Translations under genes and position numbers: made by a program
Shown: piece by piece, positions 1-14,052 of the stretch
Position numbering within the stretch: the stretch's first letter is position 1
How the letters are laid out: each line of letters opens with the position of its first letter
The notes under the pieces: model-generated
What the model saw: the letters and a program-made list of their open reading frames with translations, nothing else
Databases searched by the model: none
What the model was told of the DNA's origin: nothing
Assembly: GCF_000003815.2 (NCBI RefSeq)
Contig: NW_023365773.1
Span: 318,882 to 382,881 of the forward strand
Length of the DNA stretch: 64,000 bases
Source of the DNA: Branchiostoma floridae
Taxonomy: Eukaryota; Chordata; Leptocardii; Amphioxiformes; Branchiostomatidae
Direction: 5' to 3'

Positions 1-1069
1 TACAAGGTCCCAAGGCAGGCAACGGTCCTAAGATGCACAGGCGGAAACATTGCAGGGTAGTACTAGTAGTATTGCATATAAATCAAACTGCACATCTTTC
101 GTCTTGCAACAGTTCATACCTAGATACTGTTCATATCTTTAATGTTTACTTCCTTCATATGAGATGCCACATACATGATAATTTGAGCTAAGAAAATAAA
201 AAATTCATTCATAGTATCATAAATTGTCACTTGTTTACAAAACACTCAACTATTGTGCGTCTTTTGCTTTGGGTTAAAGTTTTATCTCTTTTGAATGCTT
301 GACTTCCTTTGTGTGCTACTGACTGAGAAAAACATACTGTTGCTTCTTTGTTCTGTCTGGTAAAATGCCAACAAGATTCCCTACACTGAACTGGATCATA
401 GGTCATGTCAGGTCACCTGTACCCCAGTCCCCGATGGACTGCTAAGCACCAAGGGCACCACCCAAGACTGAGGTAATTGGGGCCCAAATGGTTCAAAATC
501 TGGGTTTGGAGTTTTATTTGGCAGGTTGCCATGGTAAAATGGTTGATTTTACCTGTATCCTGCTGTTCTAGGGCTGGAATTTGCAACACCTTTGTTTGCA
601 AAGGGACAGTGCACTGTATACTACAGATAGGGGTCGCTGTAATGAGGGGAGAGTACATTTGTCATCATGGGGGACACTGCAGTATAAAAGAACTGACGAT
701 CCAAATAAAATAAATCTTTTGGTGTCATTACATTTTGCATGTAACAGCATAACAAACACAAATGATAGTGATGATGATGATGATGAAGGTGAAAACCTTA
801 GTTATGTGCAACCTTAGAAAACTGTTTCCTTCTCCAATTGAAAGAAAATTGAACATTCAAAATTCATAGCTTGTTTCTGTTATTCACAGTCACTATCTAG
901 TTTTGTTAGTAGCAACAACTACGAAAAATATACACGGTAGACTAGTATCCAGTATTTGATAATATTGCTGCGTTGGTCCGTGACACGGGTGGGTAGCAGT
1001 TAGCTAGTCTGTACACCATGCTTTAAACCTTCTCTAACATGTATATTTTTTATGCTAGCTCAGTAGTAC

Positions 1070-1387
1070 CAGGGCTCGAAATTCATTTTGGGGATTAGGT
1101 GCACTGGTGCACCCAGCTTGAAAAATTGGGTGCGCAAAATATTTTTGGGTGCACCACTTAGATTTAAGTAATAACCTAATAATAAAACTTTGTTACAAGC
1201 TATCAAGTTCTTAAACAAGTACTATGACAGACATCTTATTACCTTTCTAACACTTAGATGTCAAGAATATGATGTATACTAGTAGACTTTGATATCTTTA
1301 CATACATAAACCTAAGAAAATAATTGGGTGCACAGCTCCAATTTTGGGTGCACCTGGGTGCACATACACCCAGTATTTCGAGCCCTG
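1070..1387. mobile_element. MITE with CAGGGCTCGAAAT termini, complete copy
   Basis: The 318-bp element has perfect 13-bp terminal inverted repeats (CAGGGCTCGAAAT) and a 5-bp direct duplication AGTAC on both sides. It has no coding capacity. The inside carries repeated TGGGTGCAC motifs. A truncated relative lies at 26,626-26,875. CAGGG ends are typical of hAT-like elements, although those usually make 8-bp target duplications. Confidence 0.85.
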
Positions 1388-2402
1388 AGTACCCTTGCTT
1401 TTGTCCCCTTATTGCATATTCCTGTGATCTAGCCTTCATGTCTGCATGTTTCTAATGATTAATGTTTGTTCCAGGACCTCTGAAACGCCGTCCTTAGACA
1501 GAAACATCCCTCCTGAGTTGCCCCTTCGTTAAAGTAGCACTCTAGCTTTTTGAAGTTCTGCAGGAATATTCCTGCCTTCTTAATTGTGCGTGAATGTCTT
1601 GACCTTGTGGCTTGTGCATGTGACCTTGAGATGAGGGAAGATTCCCTGAAGAAGGTTGGGAATCCCTTCTTGCTCGGCAGGACTGTCTTGGGGTTTTCTT
1701 GGCTGTTGAAAGGTCTGAAGTCTTGTACTTTGTGTTCTTGAGGGGAAAATGCTTCGGTCTGCTGTGTGACTTGACATTTCTGGTTGGGGAGGGGGGCGTT
1801 TCTGATAACAGATCTTGGATCTTGCGACGTTAGACTTTACAATACTCCTTAAACATAAATTACTTTAAGCTTTCGAAAGAGTATACTTTTTTTTTTTACT
1901 TGAACTTCTGTTCTAGGGAGTATAGACTATAGAACTTTTGCAACAGGCAAGCAATAAGCTTTTAGCAGTAAGTAAGCTTTTCAGGAAAGTTGCCATTTTT
2001 CAAGACTAGGTGTTCCAGTGCTCATAACTCGAGAAACACACAACCTTAAACAAACAATACTTGTCTCCCTGGGGGCCAAGTAATAAAAACTACATCAACG
2101 CATTATATAGTATATCCAAAATATGATTGAATCTTTTTACCAACTACCAACTCTTTTTACCAACTGCTCATAGAAAATTTGTCCACGTCCGTACAAGATT
2201 GATGTGTTGATGTTTACGACCTGTGCCTGAGGTAAAATGTGCGTCCATTTGTCACCCGGTGTCTTCCCGAAGCCTGTGGATTTCCGGCGGGGGGACGGGA
2301 CTGAGATAAACCCCCGTTATTGGCGGTACCTCCGGCTACATATGGTTCATCTGTATGGTAATATTTACTGCTGCAGGAGCTGCACTGTCCTTTCTGGGAT
2401 AC

Positions 2403-2890
2403 TAGCCATGTGTCAGTGTGAGGCCAACTTCATTTCTCTGTTTTCGGATTTAAAAAAAATAAACAGTACAGAACTGAAATATCAACAAGACAAACTATTC
2501 ACGGGTGGAATATCAACAGAAAACATGAGTTCAATGAATGTCTCAGTTTTAGGCCAATTTCATTTCTCGGTTTTCAAATCGGTTTTCCGATTTGAAAACA
2601 ATAGTTCTTAACTGAGATATCAACATTAAAACAGTTGAATGAGATACTTGACATGTTGAGTGTTAGGTCAATTTCATTTCTCAGTTTTCGGATTGGAAAA
2701 TAAGAGTTCAAAACTGAAATATAGACATGAAAACATGGCTGCAAGGAAAGTTTCTCTCCAAGCCCTGTCCGTGGTGCTGAATAATCTTCATTTGATGCTT
2801 CATACTTGTTGTGCAGAAAAAAAGTGTTCTGAACTGAAATATCAACAGAAAAACAAGGTTGTAAATAAAGTCTCCAAATCCTGTCCTTGG
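2403..2890. repeat. Degenerate tandem repeat
   Basis: Three to four diverged units share the phrases 'caatttcatttctc', 'gttttcggatt' and 'gaactgaaatatcaaca', with spacing of roughly 100-150 bp. Open frames across it are by-products of the repeat. Confidence 0.6.
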
Positions 2891-4059
2891 TGCTGAATGA
2901 TTCTCATTTGAAAGTTGTTCAGTAGCCAGTGATTTGTTAGCGCATACATGAAACCTTTGAGAAATTCCTTTTGCTGTATTTGCTTGTGGCACAAGGGCTG
3001 TAGGCATGGAGATGGGGGCAGCCCTATACACCATCAGATGTGGGAATGAATTTAAGTGACTCAATTTCTGAAAGAATGACGTTGAAAGCTTCCCTCCTTG
3101 ATAACATGTTATGTTTTGATCCTGGCCTTGGTGGGAGGTGTGTTTTGATCTGGACCTCTCCTCCTGGCCTTGCTGTGACAGAGGGGTCGTTAATCTTGTT
3201 TGCGGTCAGGGCAGCGGAAGATGAAGTGGACATGAAATCAATGTGAACAGCGCCGTGTGTGTGGGAGGGGTGCTGTACAGCTAGAGGGACTGAGGCACCA
3301 CATGTTAACAAGGGATGTTATGGCGTTGTCGATCGTTTGATTCAATAGTTTTCATTGGAAACTTTCGACAGATAAATTTTTGATGGAAATTGTAATGTAA
3401 AATCTTCTTGATGTAGAAATTCTAGAATATTGAATGTAGGAATAGCATATCAATCATATGCTTAAAAGCAATAAAGCTTTAAATGGTATAACTCTATAGA
3501 GATGTCATTTCATAATAAATTAATACTTAGAAAAGCACATTTTGTGCCTGCCAATAGATTAGGTTGTAAGCTGCCATTTCCAGTAATAGGAAAAGTAAAA
3601 TAAATCCCTCCTTCCCCCCCTGGCACTGACTGTCCTTCTATGTAAGGAATCCTTGACTACCTAAGACCCTTTGAGACTTGTCTTCCCTGCTGTAATGCCT
3701 TTCTTAGAAAACTGTATTCCTTGAAGAATTGGTTAAGGTACTTACCAAGTGTGCCCAGACGGCCCAAGGCTGCGGTAAGACGTTCTTCAAGACGAGTTAA
3801 TCCCTTCTCCAAGTCTTAGAGTGGAGGAGGATTACTTCTGCGGTCTCTAAGGTGTCTCCAAGGCTACTCATCTTCTCAGGGATTTAAGAAGTTAATAAAA
3901 TGTGCTTAAGACATGACCAGACAAGTCTTAGGATGTACAAGAATATATATATATGTATTTAGTATATAAATATAACAGTATAACTGCCCTTCGGAGTAAC
4001 ACGTGCTTCGAAAGCCAAATTGTGTTCAGTACTGAGCTGGTTTTTTGTTTGTTTTTTAA

Positions 4060-4353
4060 AAGTTTCAAACGCGTTCACTCTCCCCAAGGCAAGAACTGAC
4101 AGACTGAAACAGTCGTTCCTCCACACTGCAGTCAGACTTTATAATGACTCTATTTCCTAGCATTACCATCAGCCTGTGAGTTCGGATCTATGCTTAGTGT
4201 TTGTTAATATAGTATGTATTTTTGTTTGTTGACATTCTGTACGTATAAGTTTCTTTGTAACAAACCTACGCAATTCAGGGTTTACCATGTGTGTATTTCC
4301 CTGCTTATGTACGTTTGAGGAAGAAATAAATAAATAAATAAATAAATAATAAA
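4060..4353 (+). mobile_element. 3' end of a non-LTR retrotransposon
   Basis: The frame at 4,086-4,160 reads KARTDRLKQSFLHTAVRLYN and then stops. This matches the usual last residues of CR1/L2-type reverse-transcriptase ORFs, which end in a basic stretch, an SF motif and LWN/LYN. About 160 bp later a short (AAAT)n tail at 4,324-4,350 resembles the 3' simple-repeat tail of such elements. The element is severely 5'-truncated. The family call rests on the C-terminal pattern only. Confidence 0.55.
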
Positions 4354-6282
4354 GATGAACTTAAGATGATTTAGATGACTGCCTCTGGCCCTGTGATGTA
4401 ATGGCGCCTAAGACTGCCGGCAGATGTCTATCTTTATCATACAGCCAGTTTAATCACTGTGCTAGGGAACTCTGCAGGTTTGCAGGCGCCATGGATGGTT
4501 ATGTTACACTGAGCATCTCTTCACACCTTTTTACTCTTCTATTCCTCCTTCCCACGCCTAGTAGCAAAATCATCTGCTTCAAATCACTTTTCTGCTATGC
4601 CTGATTTTATCGGACCCGTATCTACTTTTCCGTAACACTCTGTCAACTTCAGGAACACACCGTCAAATTGATGGCTGAAACTTTGTTTCTTGTAAATCGA
4701 AGCATTTCCTTTCAGATTTCTGCTCCTGTTTATGTCAAATTCCTTGTTGAAAACTTGTCCTGATATATTGAAGAAGTGATTTTTGAGGGGACTGTAGAGG
4801 GAAAATGTGCGAATTGGCACAGATGTGTAAATCTTACTTTCGCTTTATCTGATTCCGAATAGGAGGCTACCAATCACTCACTAATTTCGTGTCCTTTGTG
4901 GAATGGAAGGCTGCCAATTCGGGACTAATTACGGCTGGCAGATTCGCCCAGGGTATTACAGAGATGAGAGGTTTCTCCCGAAGCTATCCGTTCTGACTAC
5001 ACATTCATTACTTCACTTTCCTTTTGGAGACGCCCGCCTTGAAGAATTAGGTTGGTGGAAACTGAGGAGTCGTGAGTCGGCTCGCAGACGGGGCGGATTG
5101 GACCAAGGAAAAATAATGTTGTGTTTCCTGTTTCAGTCCTGAAAAGATAAGGGTTGGTGGGTAGGGATTAATTTTTTTTTTCTTGTATTTTTTTTAGGCT
5201 GGCCCAAACTCTAGTGATACATATTACAATACAGAACAAAGTAAACTGAAATGTACAAGGACACTAAGTGTCTTTCAATGTCAAACTTGAATTTTGTGCA
5301 TAATAGATACATTTATCCTTTATTAGATAGGACAAGCAATGTTTTTACTTCAAGAGGAAGCAGGCTGAATAAAAATTCTAGCTATGTGACTCCACTGCCT
5401 ACCCAAAAAAAGGCTAGAGTTGGCAGGTTTTTCCAGCTAAGGGTAGGTCGGGAAACAGGAAACACAACATATTTTTTCTTAGGCCTTAGAAGTTGGCGTG
5501 TTTGATGGAAGATGCATCAGAAGAGAAGAGGGAAGTGGTGATGGGTTGGAGACGATACAGATGGAATCATCTGACTTGCACAGGATTAAAGCAGCTGTCA
5601 TTGCAGGGCGATATTCATCTGTAAATTTGATGATATTTGGAGGGCCGTACATAATGTTGTCATGTAGAATTTGATTGGCCTGATTTGAGTGGTGCAGAAA
5701 TGGAGGAAACTCTTTGGTAGCAATATTGCTTGAAATACTATTTATACCAGAAGCTCTGTTGGTAATTTTGTCGCTCAATAATCATTGTATTTGTGAAGGA
5801 AATTATCCATCAGTTTGTTGAAATAACTCCAGAATATTAAAATAAAATGGAAAGCTGTTGAGCTAGAGTCTATGTTGGATGTTTTCAATTTCGTAGAATT
5901 TTATTCCTTACCAAAAAAGCTGACGCATTAAAAAAATGACACGAAAAAACACAAAACACTTTGAGGTGAATGAAAATATGTCAAGCCGATCTGGGTTGCA
6001 TTAGAACACACCTCACATGTGGTTCACTTCACCAGACATGTTTACAATGAGCTAGTGTAAACAACCATCGCTGTATTTACACTAAGTAGGTGTAAACATG
6101 GTTCATGTAAACATTGTCATGTACTGTGAATTCCTTTATTTTCTGAGACGACTGAAGTTTGCAGTAAGGGGGAAAGGAGGTTTCCACTGTGTCTTAAGAC
6201 CCCAGTTAAAACCAGAGCTATGGTCCAAACCAAAAAATCATGTCTTTATCTTGTCAAACTCCCAAATATAACCTTTTGGCAA

Positions 6283-6500
6283 CGACTGTTACACAAAGTA
6301 CAAAATAGGTGTATAAGACTTAACATCCTAATTAACATAACAAGAAGGGCTAACACAAGTCTTTGATATAGTGTTGCAATCGAGTTGGGCTATACATGAG
6401 TTTCATTACTCTTTCTAATAGCAAAGCAGTCTTTGATATATTTGCCTATCTTTGCATTATGGGAGTTGTGGCATCTTACAAATCTGTCTGTAGCATCGAG
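6283..6500. repeat. Dispersed repeat shared with the tubulin intron
   Basis: This stretch aligns by eye with about 56,160-56,420. Shared phrases include 'acacaaagtacaaaat', 'taacataacaa', 'ctttgatatagt', 'tttgcattatgggagtt' and 'acaaatctgt.tgtagcat'. The copies lie 50 kb apart in introns of different genes, which points to an interspersed element of unknown class. Confidence 0.65.
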
Positions 6501-7489
6501 TCTCTTGAAATCTGCTGTACTGGATTCGAGAAATGTGAACAATGCTTTATTGTTGCCATAGACTAGCCACAGAGCTGCCAGAGAAGATTTCAGTTGCACA
6601 TTTTATTGTTCAGTAGTATTAGTAACATTACGTAAAATAGCATATCTAGAACTACATGGGTACATCTGACATGAGGAGCCTGGTAGGTTCTGTCTCAAAC
6701 TGGGCCACTGGGGCAGCCTGCCCATGGACCAATCAGTGGGGAGTTGATGGATGGGTGGATACCCAGCTATGTAACCATGGCAACAAGAAGCAAGAGAAAC
6801 AATCTACTGCAGTCATGTCACAAACCATACCTTTGAGTTTGACCTAGTGAAAAAAGATTGTTGCTAAGGTGTTCAGAAAGGTACAAGACAGTTGGATTCT
6901 CGGATGGTCTTGAAATAGTCACCTTGTAGACATGGAAAACAAAATGTAGAAATTTCAGTTGTTAGTTATGTAGATACTCTGAAATTTTTCAATCTTTTTT
7001 TCTGAATTTCAGAATTTTCTGAAGTGTAGTATCACATTTTGCTTTTCTGACTCTGATACAACTGTTAGTGTTGTCAAAATGTAGAAATTAGATGGACATG
7101 CATTTATCTTTTTATTATTGGTTTAGTCGCTAGTTTTATGACGACTCAGAATTTTTTATTTCTTTTTCTTTTTTTCTAAATCTATATCATGTTTTGCTTC
7201 CCTAACTTTGCTACAACTGTTGACGTTGTCTGTTCAGTACATTACTAGAGGTGAGTTAGAGTCAGAACTAACGACGCGACCTTCCCAACTGACCTCTCTC
7301 GGCCTATCTCTGTCCGTCAGGCGGCCGGTCTGCGCGGGAAAGGTCACCCACGATGATGTGTGGTGCCGTCATCACGAGCTTGACCTTTGCGGACGGCTTT
7401 AGGCCACAGCAAGCGAATTTCGTGGATGACATCACGAGTGCATTGACCCTCACCCAATGTGAAAAAATTTTTTGTTCTTTTCCGTCCAT

Positions 7490-7895
7490 TGTTTTGTTGC
7501 TGCGATTCTCGTTATAAAATCTAAAAAATAAAAGGATGGGCTTTATTTTAGAAAATTGCATCTTTTTTTGTCTTTGCAGTCTTACATTAGATCAAGAGTC
7601 TTCAGGTGATGGTACATGTATCTATAGATTTTATTTGCTGTGGCTGTACAGAAAGTCACAGTGGAAAGTAGGGTTCCAGGAATGGTCACTTTTTTTAGAA
7701 ATAGGAAGACTTGGTGGCTGTGATACCATTATTTTGTTGTTGTGATTCTTGTTATAATGTTTAAAAGGATGGGCTCTACTTTAGAAATTGCAGCTTGTTT
7801 TTTTGTATAATATTGCCTCCAGATGATGGTATCTATGAAAGTAACTTGCTTTGGTCCTACAGAAAGTCGCAGTGGAAAGTAGGCTGCACTAATCG
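7490..7895. repeat. Tandem duplication of about 250 bp
   Basis: Two diverged copies share 'tttgttg.tg.gattct.gttataa', 'aaaggatgggct', 'tttagaaa.ttgca' and 'tacagaaagtc.cagtggaaagtag'. No coding signal was seen. Confidence 0.6.
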
Positions 7896-9588
7896 AGCGC
7901 TGACGTCTCGCTGGGTTTGCCGGGGGATTAGGGGATGTCTGCTTTCATTAGCCGGGATGACCCTCGTGTCCGCGCTGTCATGCCGAGGTGGGAACGCGGT
8001 TATCCGTGGCGAACATTAATAAAACAGCGAGGAATCGCTCCAGACGTGACGTGACGTCTTGGAAGATAACGAACGGGAAATATTAAGAAGCATGAATTCG
8101 GGTCAACGCTTGTTATTTGGAGCTAGTTGCAAATTGACTTCCTAACATCTTGAAAAATCCCTGTGGTGGTTTTTGAAGTCTTGTTGGATTTGAGGATGAA
8201 GTCATGATAGATTGTTCTATATTTCTGTTATGCCAAGTTCAAGGGCATTCGTCAAGGACTGGTGCAAGACAAATGCCAAATCAAAAATAGCTCAGCAAAG
8301 ACCCTTGTAGTTGTACATCCGTTTTTGCATTTTAGGGTTATTTGAGAAGTAAAAAATTCAGGACAAGATGATTGAACAAAACCTAGATCAGTAAACAGGG
8401 TAAGAAAATGTCTGGAAAGGTTTCTGCGTGGATTGATTCATCTTGGTTACCAATTGATGAAAGAAATAAAAAACAGGGCAAGGTGGTTGCAAAAATATGG
8501 ATGTGTAACTTAACATAGGATAGAAAATGGCTGGAAATAATAGAAAATGGCTGGAAAGACTTTTCAAAATTTCTTCAGCATTTTGTTTACCAACTGATGA
8601 CCTTGGGCTGACTTTGACCATTTGTTTGATCTCTGCAGATGTCAAGGTCACCTCCCCAAGGTTACTGACTCCCCTGCCTGCCAAAATTTGTGTGTAAAGG
8701 AAAAAGTTTGTCTTGTATTGAGTCTTTTTACATGTAGAAATGTTTGAAATATCTTGAAGCTAACCTCTGATGTGACCTCTGTATTGAGATAAATCTCCCA
8801 TCAGTTTGTGAGTAACTCAGTTTGACAACCTGCCAAAAAACAGTCAGCCTTGCATGGCTTCAATTTCAGAGAAGGTTATGGAAATATGATCATCTTAAAA
8901 ACACTGTGTCTGGTTCCTTAATGATATGTATGAATTGGGATGGTTCCAAGGTGTACTGGACACTGTTCGTGTTCTGGAATTTTTATCTAACTTATACTAA
9001 GACTTTCAAACTATCGTTTTCCTTGTTCTGACTTTTCAGAAGAAGCTATTTTATTATTTGAAGAAAAATTAATCTTTTGAAAATTTATTCTTTTTGTCTT
9101 GTTCTTAGCAAACATAGGTCTGGTTTTGGTTTGTGAAGTTTGCACATTAAGTTCAGTATACAGCCAGGTGTAAACAACATGGAAATGACATCAGCAGGAA
9201 TAGAATCAGGTCTTCTGCAGTGACTTGAGATGTAGCTGAGATGGATGATAACATATATAACATACTTAACAGTCAAGACAGCACCTCTAAAGTCTAAAGA
9301 CATGATATGACCATCTTGGCATCCTAAGACATCTTGTGCAGCTCCTTCTGACAACCCAAGACCTTGCTCTGACCACCAGCTCAGATTCCTGGCCTATGAT
9401 GTCATCATCACCATGGTAACCCCGCCATCACCATGGTTACCCCTCAGTCCCAGTTGTCAGATGGTTTCCCTATTTGTGATGTGATGTTTGTACTGGCAGG
9501 CACAGAGATGGGCTGGACCAAGTCTGTTCCTTGTTTTATGTTCATGGCAGTATAATTTCAGTTTATTAATAGTTTTATGTACACTGTG

Positions 9589-9808
9589 TACTGTAAATGC
9601 AGAAATGTTGCGGTGGTTTTTATGTTCGAGGTTTTTGCGGTGTCTGCTTCACCGCAAACTGAAAACTGCTGCAAACATTTTTCAATTCCAGTATGTGGTT
9701 TGTTATGAACCCAAGAAATGGTTGTACAGCGAACTTAATTGGCAGCAAACACTACATTTTCGTCTACTTCAAAATTAAGTCCTTGTGAACTGAAATGCAT
9801 TTACAGTA
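9589..9808 (-). mobile_element. MITE with TACTGTAAATGCA termini, copy 1
   Basis: The element is bounded by TACTGTAAATGC on the left and TGCATTTACAGTA on the right. Inside are 'gcggtggtttttatgttcg' and 'caccgcaaac', shared in inverse orientation with the copies at 11,106 and 17,208. It is non-coding. Confidence 0.75.
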
Positions 9809-10396
9809 ATCTTTTCTTCTTCCAGTGCAAGTTCATAACCATGTTGATGATTATTATAGATTTTTACATCATCATAGCTCAATACTTACCAGTCGTGCCC
9901 ACAGTACATTGTATCAGTGAGCCTGAATTCTGTCTTGTTTCATGCTTTCGATTCGAAGCAGAAGTGGGGAATTTTCATGTAATTTCCTTGTGAATAACTA
10001 TGCAACCTTGCTTTGGGTGGGCATTAATTGTATGATTTATCTTAAGATTTTGGAGGTAGAAACTGCTGTAGGCATGTTTCAGGCGTCCTGCGTTGCGCAT
10101 GTTTCAGGCGTCCTGCGTAGCGCAGCATGGCGAGCATGTTTCCCATTTCTGTGATTACCCCTCACCAGGGATGGGGACAGAGGCCATTACCCTGATTAGA
10201 TTAGGGGGAGCACTTACAGGGTAATTTATCACCCCTCCTCATGCTGTCTGTGCTCCAATCAATGGGCATTACTGCTAACCAGACTGGGTCAAACCACTGT
10301 AGGGGGGAGGGGACATCGTTCTAGCCAAGGTCCGGGTCAAACCACTGTAGGGGGGAGGGAGGGGACAGGGTTCCAGCCAGTGTCCGTCCTTCCGTC

Positions 10397-10572
10397 TAAT
10401 CTCCAAGCAGATCCTACGGTAGCATAAGATAGTATCAAAAGCTGGCAGAGGAATAAAGCCGGCCTAGGAGTGTGTGTTTCGCTACATGGCAAATGTACAC
10501 CTCTTGGCTGACTACACTCCTTGGCTTAGTTTGGTACTATCTTATGCCATTGCAAGATTTGCTTGGAGATTA
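10397..10572. mobile_element. Foldback element (TAATCTCCAAGCAGATC), copy 1
   Basis: The ends are long inverted repeats. The left arm reads TAATCTCCAAGCAGATCCTA and continues into GGTAGCATAAGATAGTA. The right arm is its reverse complement with a few changes. A close copy is at 42,138-42,307 and a fragment at about 62,042-62,150. It is non-coding. Confidence 0.8.
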
Positions 10573-11105
10573 CTTCTGTCCTTTGCTGCTGGGGATGGAC
10601 ATAACTTTCTTTTGCCGATTTTGTCCCCTGTGACAGACAAAAATCAGCATGTATAGATTCTAATTGATCCAAGCTGAGTCTACCAGCAAAATTTGCCCCT
10701 CAAAATAAAGGAAATAGCATTTCAGAGAATCTAGATTTCAAAATTTTCTCGGGGAGCATACCCCCGGAACCCCCTAGGATTGCCGTGCCTTCAACTGCAA
10801 ATTTTTAAACATAGCGAAATTTTTTATTTTCTTCCTTCCACAAACTTGAACCGCTGCACATGAAATAAATTAAGAGAAATATTTCTTTGGTGGAGCATGT
10901 TAGCCATGGAGCCATAGAACTGGCCTTTGTAGTCGTTGAAAACAGTCTGGTATCCAGGCTAACTTTTATATTGAAACATGTCAAAATGGTCAGTGTAGAT
11001 AGCTAGTCACCACAGAGGCACAGACAGGATTCACAATGTTAAGGTCAAAAGGAAAATAATGTAACCAGTAATGTATCAAAGCAGTATATGGGTAAAGGGG
11101 TTGAA

Positions 11106-11317
11106 TACTGTAAATGCATTTAAGTTCGCGGGGATTTAATTTCGCGGTAGCGGGAAAATGGACTTTTCGTGGTGGTTTTAATTTCGCGGTAGCACCATGC
11201 ACTGTAGTCTCTTATTGTTATGGAAAAATTTTCGCGGTGGTTTTAAATTCGCGGTGAAGCTGCCGCCGCGAAAACCGTGAACATTAATCCACCGCGAACA
11301 TTTCTGCATTTACAGTA
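11106..11317 (+). mobile_element. MITE with TACTGTAAATGCA termini, copy 2
   Basis: The best-preserved copy of the family. TACTGTAAATGCA is at the left and TGCATTTACAGTA at the right, with several internal TTCGCGG/CCGCGAA boxes. These CpG-containing boxes are kept here but decayed in the 17,208 copy, suggesting this insertion is younger. Confidence 0.8.
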
Positions 11318-12739
11318 ATCTGTGATATATATTTTCTTTGATCCCCCCTCATGTTGTAATGGTATGTCCTGGGTCAGGTTGATGAGATGTGTAGGCATAG
11401 ACATAATGATTTGCTCCCATCTAAAGTCCTCCCAGAGGAGACGGATACACGGAACGACAACTTGTTCTGAATTTCTATCGTTAGGTAGAATATATGGGGC
11501 CATTTCTGGTCAAAGGACGTATGTACGGATACTTACAGATAGGGAGGTATTCTGGTTGTGATTTTTCATGGGCTGTGCTAGCATTTTTCTTAATTCATTC
11601 CGTGCCTTTTTCTAGACCTGTATGAAATGAAAAACGCTTGAGTAATATTTTGGGCTTCAGCCAAATTACGAAAGGACGCTTTCTTCAGTGTAGGTCTGGA
11701 CAATATAATTTTTGTAGCAGGCATTTGAAATTAGACAGCATGAAATGTATTTGCTTACGAAGTTAGTGGAATATGATAGCCATCTTAAACTAATATAGCT
11801 TCTTTTCATACAACTACCCCCGGAACAAAACTTAATAACCTTTGGTTTATACCTGGGGCTTCAGAGAACGAAAGTGAAAGGTAGATGTCTCAAGAAGATG
11901 ATAAGATGTCTACAGACAACATCTCAACCCTTGCCCTCATTTCTTGAGCCTTGCTTGACCAGTCTTACAGAAAATTGGCAGCTGCCTCGCCAATATTGCT
12001 TAGGTGAGAAAAGGGAGGGTAGGGGGGTTTAAAACCCAATCAAGGGAGAAGGTCTGACAATAAAATCTGGTAAGATCTGTACTCATCTTAGAGCTGTAGT
12101 CTTCATAGTCATAAGGTTTTGGCAGGGAGTCAAGCGTTATCAGTCAGTGAACTTTCTATTTTTGCCACATGAGTTACAAATTTTGCCAATTTGACAGCTG
12201 GAAAAAATGTATTTTATTTACAAAGTGATTTGAAAAATCAGTAGATTTTTTTTCAGAAGAGTTAGAATTAAATGTATCTTTTCATTTCCTTTACTGAAGA
12301 GAGAGCAACATATTTGTTTCAAGTCAAATGCAAAGAAATGATCTGAACGAGAAATAGATATGTATAACTTGTTTTTCAGTCCTTTTCTAATCTAGTATGT
12401 TTAGAAACCCTGCCAGGAAATTACAGTCTAACATGGACCATCAGTATCTATTTTCTTTCCTTCATATACAAACTTTTTTCATTTCATATTTGTCTAGACG
12501 GAATAATGGAGGTCTAGTCTGCTAGTTTGACAAATGGATTATACATTATTTTTTTTTTTGCAAGCTTTGCCCGGAAACATAAAATAGACTTGCGGCAGCC
12601 CCCTGAATGACACCCCCTGCTCCATATCCATGAGTCCTAACCCCCAGATTAGCACCCCTTGGGTACTCATTCATCTTCCCCACACCTGCATGGGGGTGAA
12701 GATTCTGGGGAAGCAGTCATGAATTTCTTCTTTATCAAA

Positions 12740-13440
12740 TCTCTTATCATCCCGAGCCTTAGAGCGGTCATCTGTAAGTTATGGAGTCTGAGATATCCGC
12801 AGGTTGACAGGTATTCATTTGGCTAAAAGTTGAAAGACGCACGTGCCAAAGTTTGTTTGCAGATTGTCTCAAAGCTCACAAATTTGTCTCTGTGTTAGGT
12901 TCTTAAGATAAAAGATGTCAGAGCAGTGACTTATATAGTCTGAGATGTCTGCAGGTTGACAGGTATTCATTTGGCTAAGAGTTAAAAGATGCATGTGCCA
13001 AAGTTTGTTTGTAGAATGTCTTGAGACAAGGTCTGAAAATGTCTCAGTGCATTAGATTTTTAATAGAGGTTGACAAAGCAGTGAGCTGTGGGTAATGAAG
13101 TCAAATGTCAGCAGGCTTACAGGTTTTTATTTTGCTTAAATTCAGCAGGTAACAAAATGAGAAGCAAATCCTGTTTGCAGAATGTCTTAAAACCTGAACC
13201 TTAGATTCCTTAGATGTAATGTTCTGGGGTGAAAAAGCAGTGAGGTATAAATTATGGAAGTCTAAAATTCCTGTAAGTTGACAGGTGTTCATATGAATGA
13301 AATTGAAGAGAATGCACAAAGTTAGCCATTGTCTGTTAGTCTCAAAGCTGGTGCATTAGATTCTTTAGATATAACATTAGAGGATGTAAAAGCAGTGAGG
13401 CATGAGTTATAAAGCCTGAGATGTTGATAGTTGCTCGAAT
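12740..13440. repeat. Degenerate tandem repeat, about 150-180 bp unit
   Basis: Four or more diverged units repeat 'gcagtga', 'gtctgagatgtctgcaggttgacaggtattcat', 'ttggctaa.agtt' and 'gtgccaaagtttgtttg.aga.tgtct'. More weakly matching units may continue to about 13,730. No coding signal. Confidence 0.65.
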
Positions 13441-13969
13441 TTATGAAGTGAGAAGCATCGAAAATGGAAAGTCGTGAAAAAGATTATTACTGTTGAAATG
13501 GCTGTCAGCAATCTCTGCATTCAATATCCTGACCTTGTCATGCTTTGCTTCATGCAATTTGGCCGGGATTGTAAAGGGTAAACTTTTGTCAGTTAGTGTT
13601 CATAATATTTTTAAGGCTTGGACAGGAGCTTCTTGAGATATAACACGGAGGCAGCAGGGCGTCAGCCGTGAGTTATAGAGTCAGTGATGTTGATGTGTGG
13701 CTGAGTTTATGAGCTATAAGGCAGTTTAGGGGCAGAATCGTGATCCCAAATGGTCAGCGAACAACTGCAGAGTGGAAACCCTTCTCTTTACCATTCTGCC
13801 AGGCAATATCTACCTTGCTTGACAGGCAAGTCTTGGGAAAAACGGGAAAATCCAAAAATGTTATGAATTCTGAAATTTTGTGTTTTTGAAAATTATCAAA
13901 GATAGTTTAGGTGTTCAGCTTAATGCTGGTTACTTAACATTTGTAAAAGTGACACTCGGTTGAAATTGT

Positions 13970-14052
13970 TTGTTTGTTTGTTTATATATTTATCCAGGGG
14001 TACATGTCGCCTGGCCGGCGTTTTTCAAAGATCCCTGGGGGAAACCCTGTAC
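13970..14052 (-). mobile_element. 3' tail of a retroelement, reversed
   Basis: On the minus strand the segment reads '...cagggatctttgaaaaacgc', then a short piece ending 'acccctggataaata', then a CAAA-type simple repeat (the (GTTT)n at 13,967-13,983 on plus). A short 3' UTR followed by a tetranucleotide tail is typical of LINE/SINE 3' ends. No reverse-transcriptase frame is attached. Confidence 0.45.
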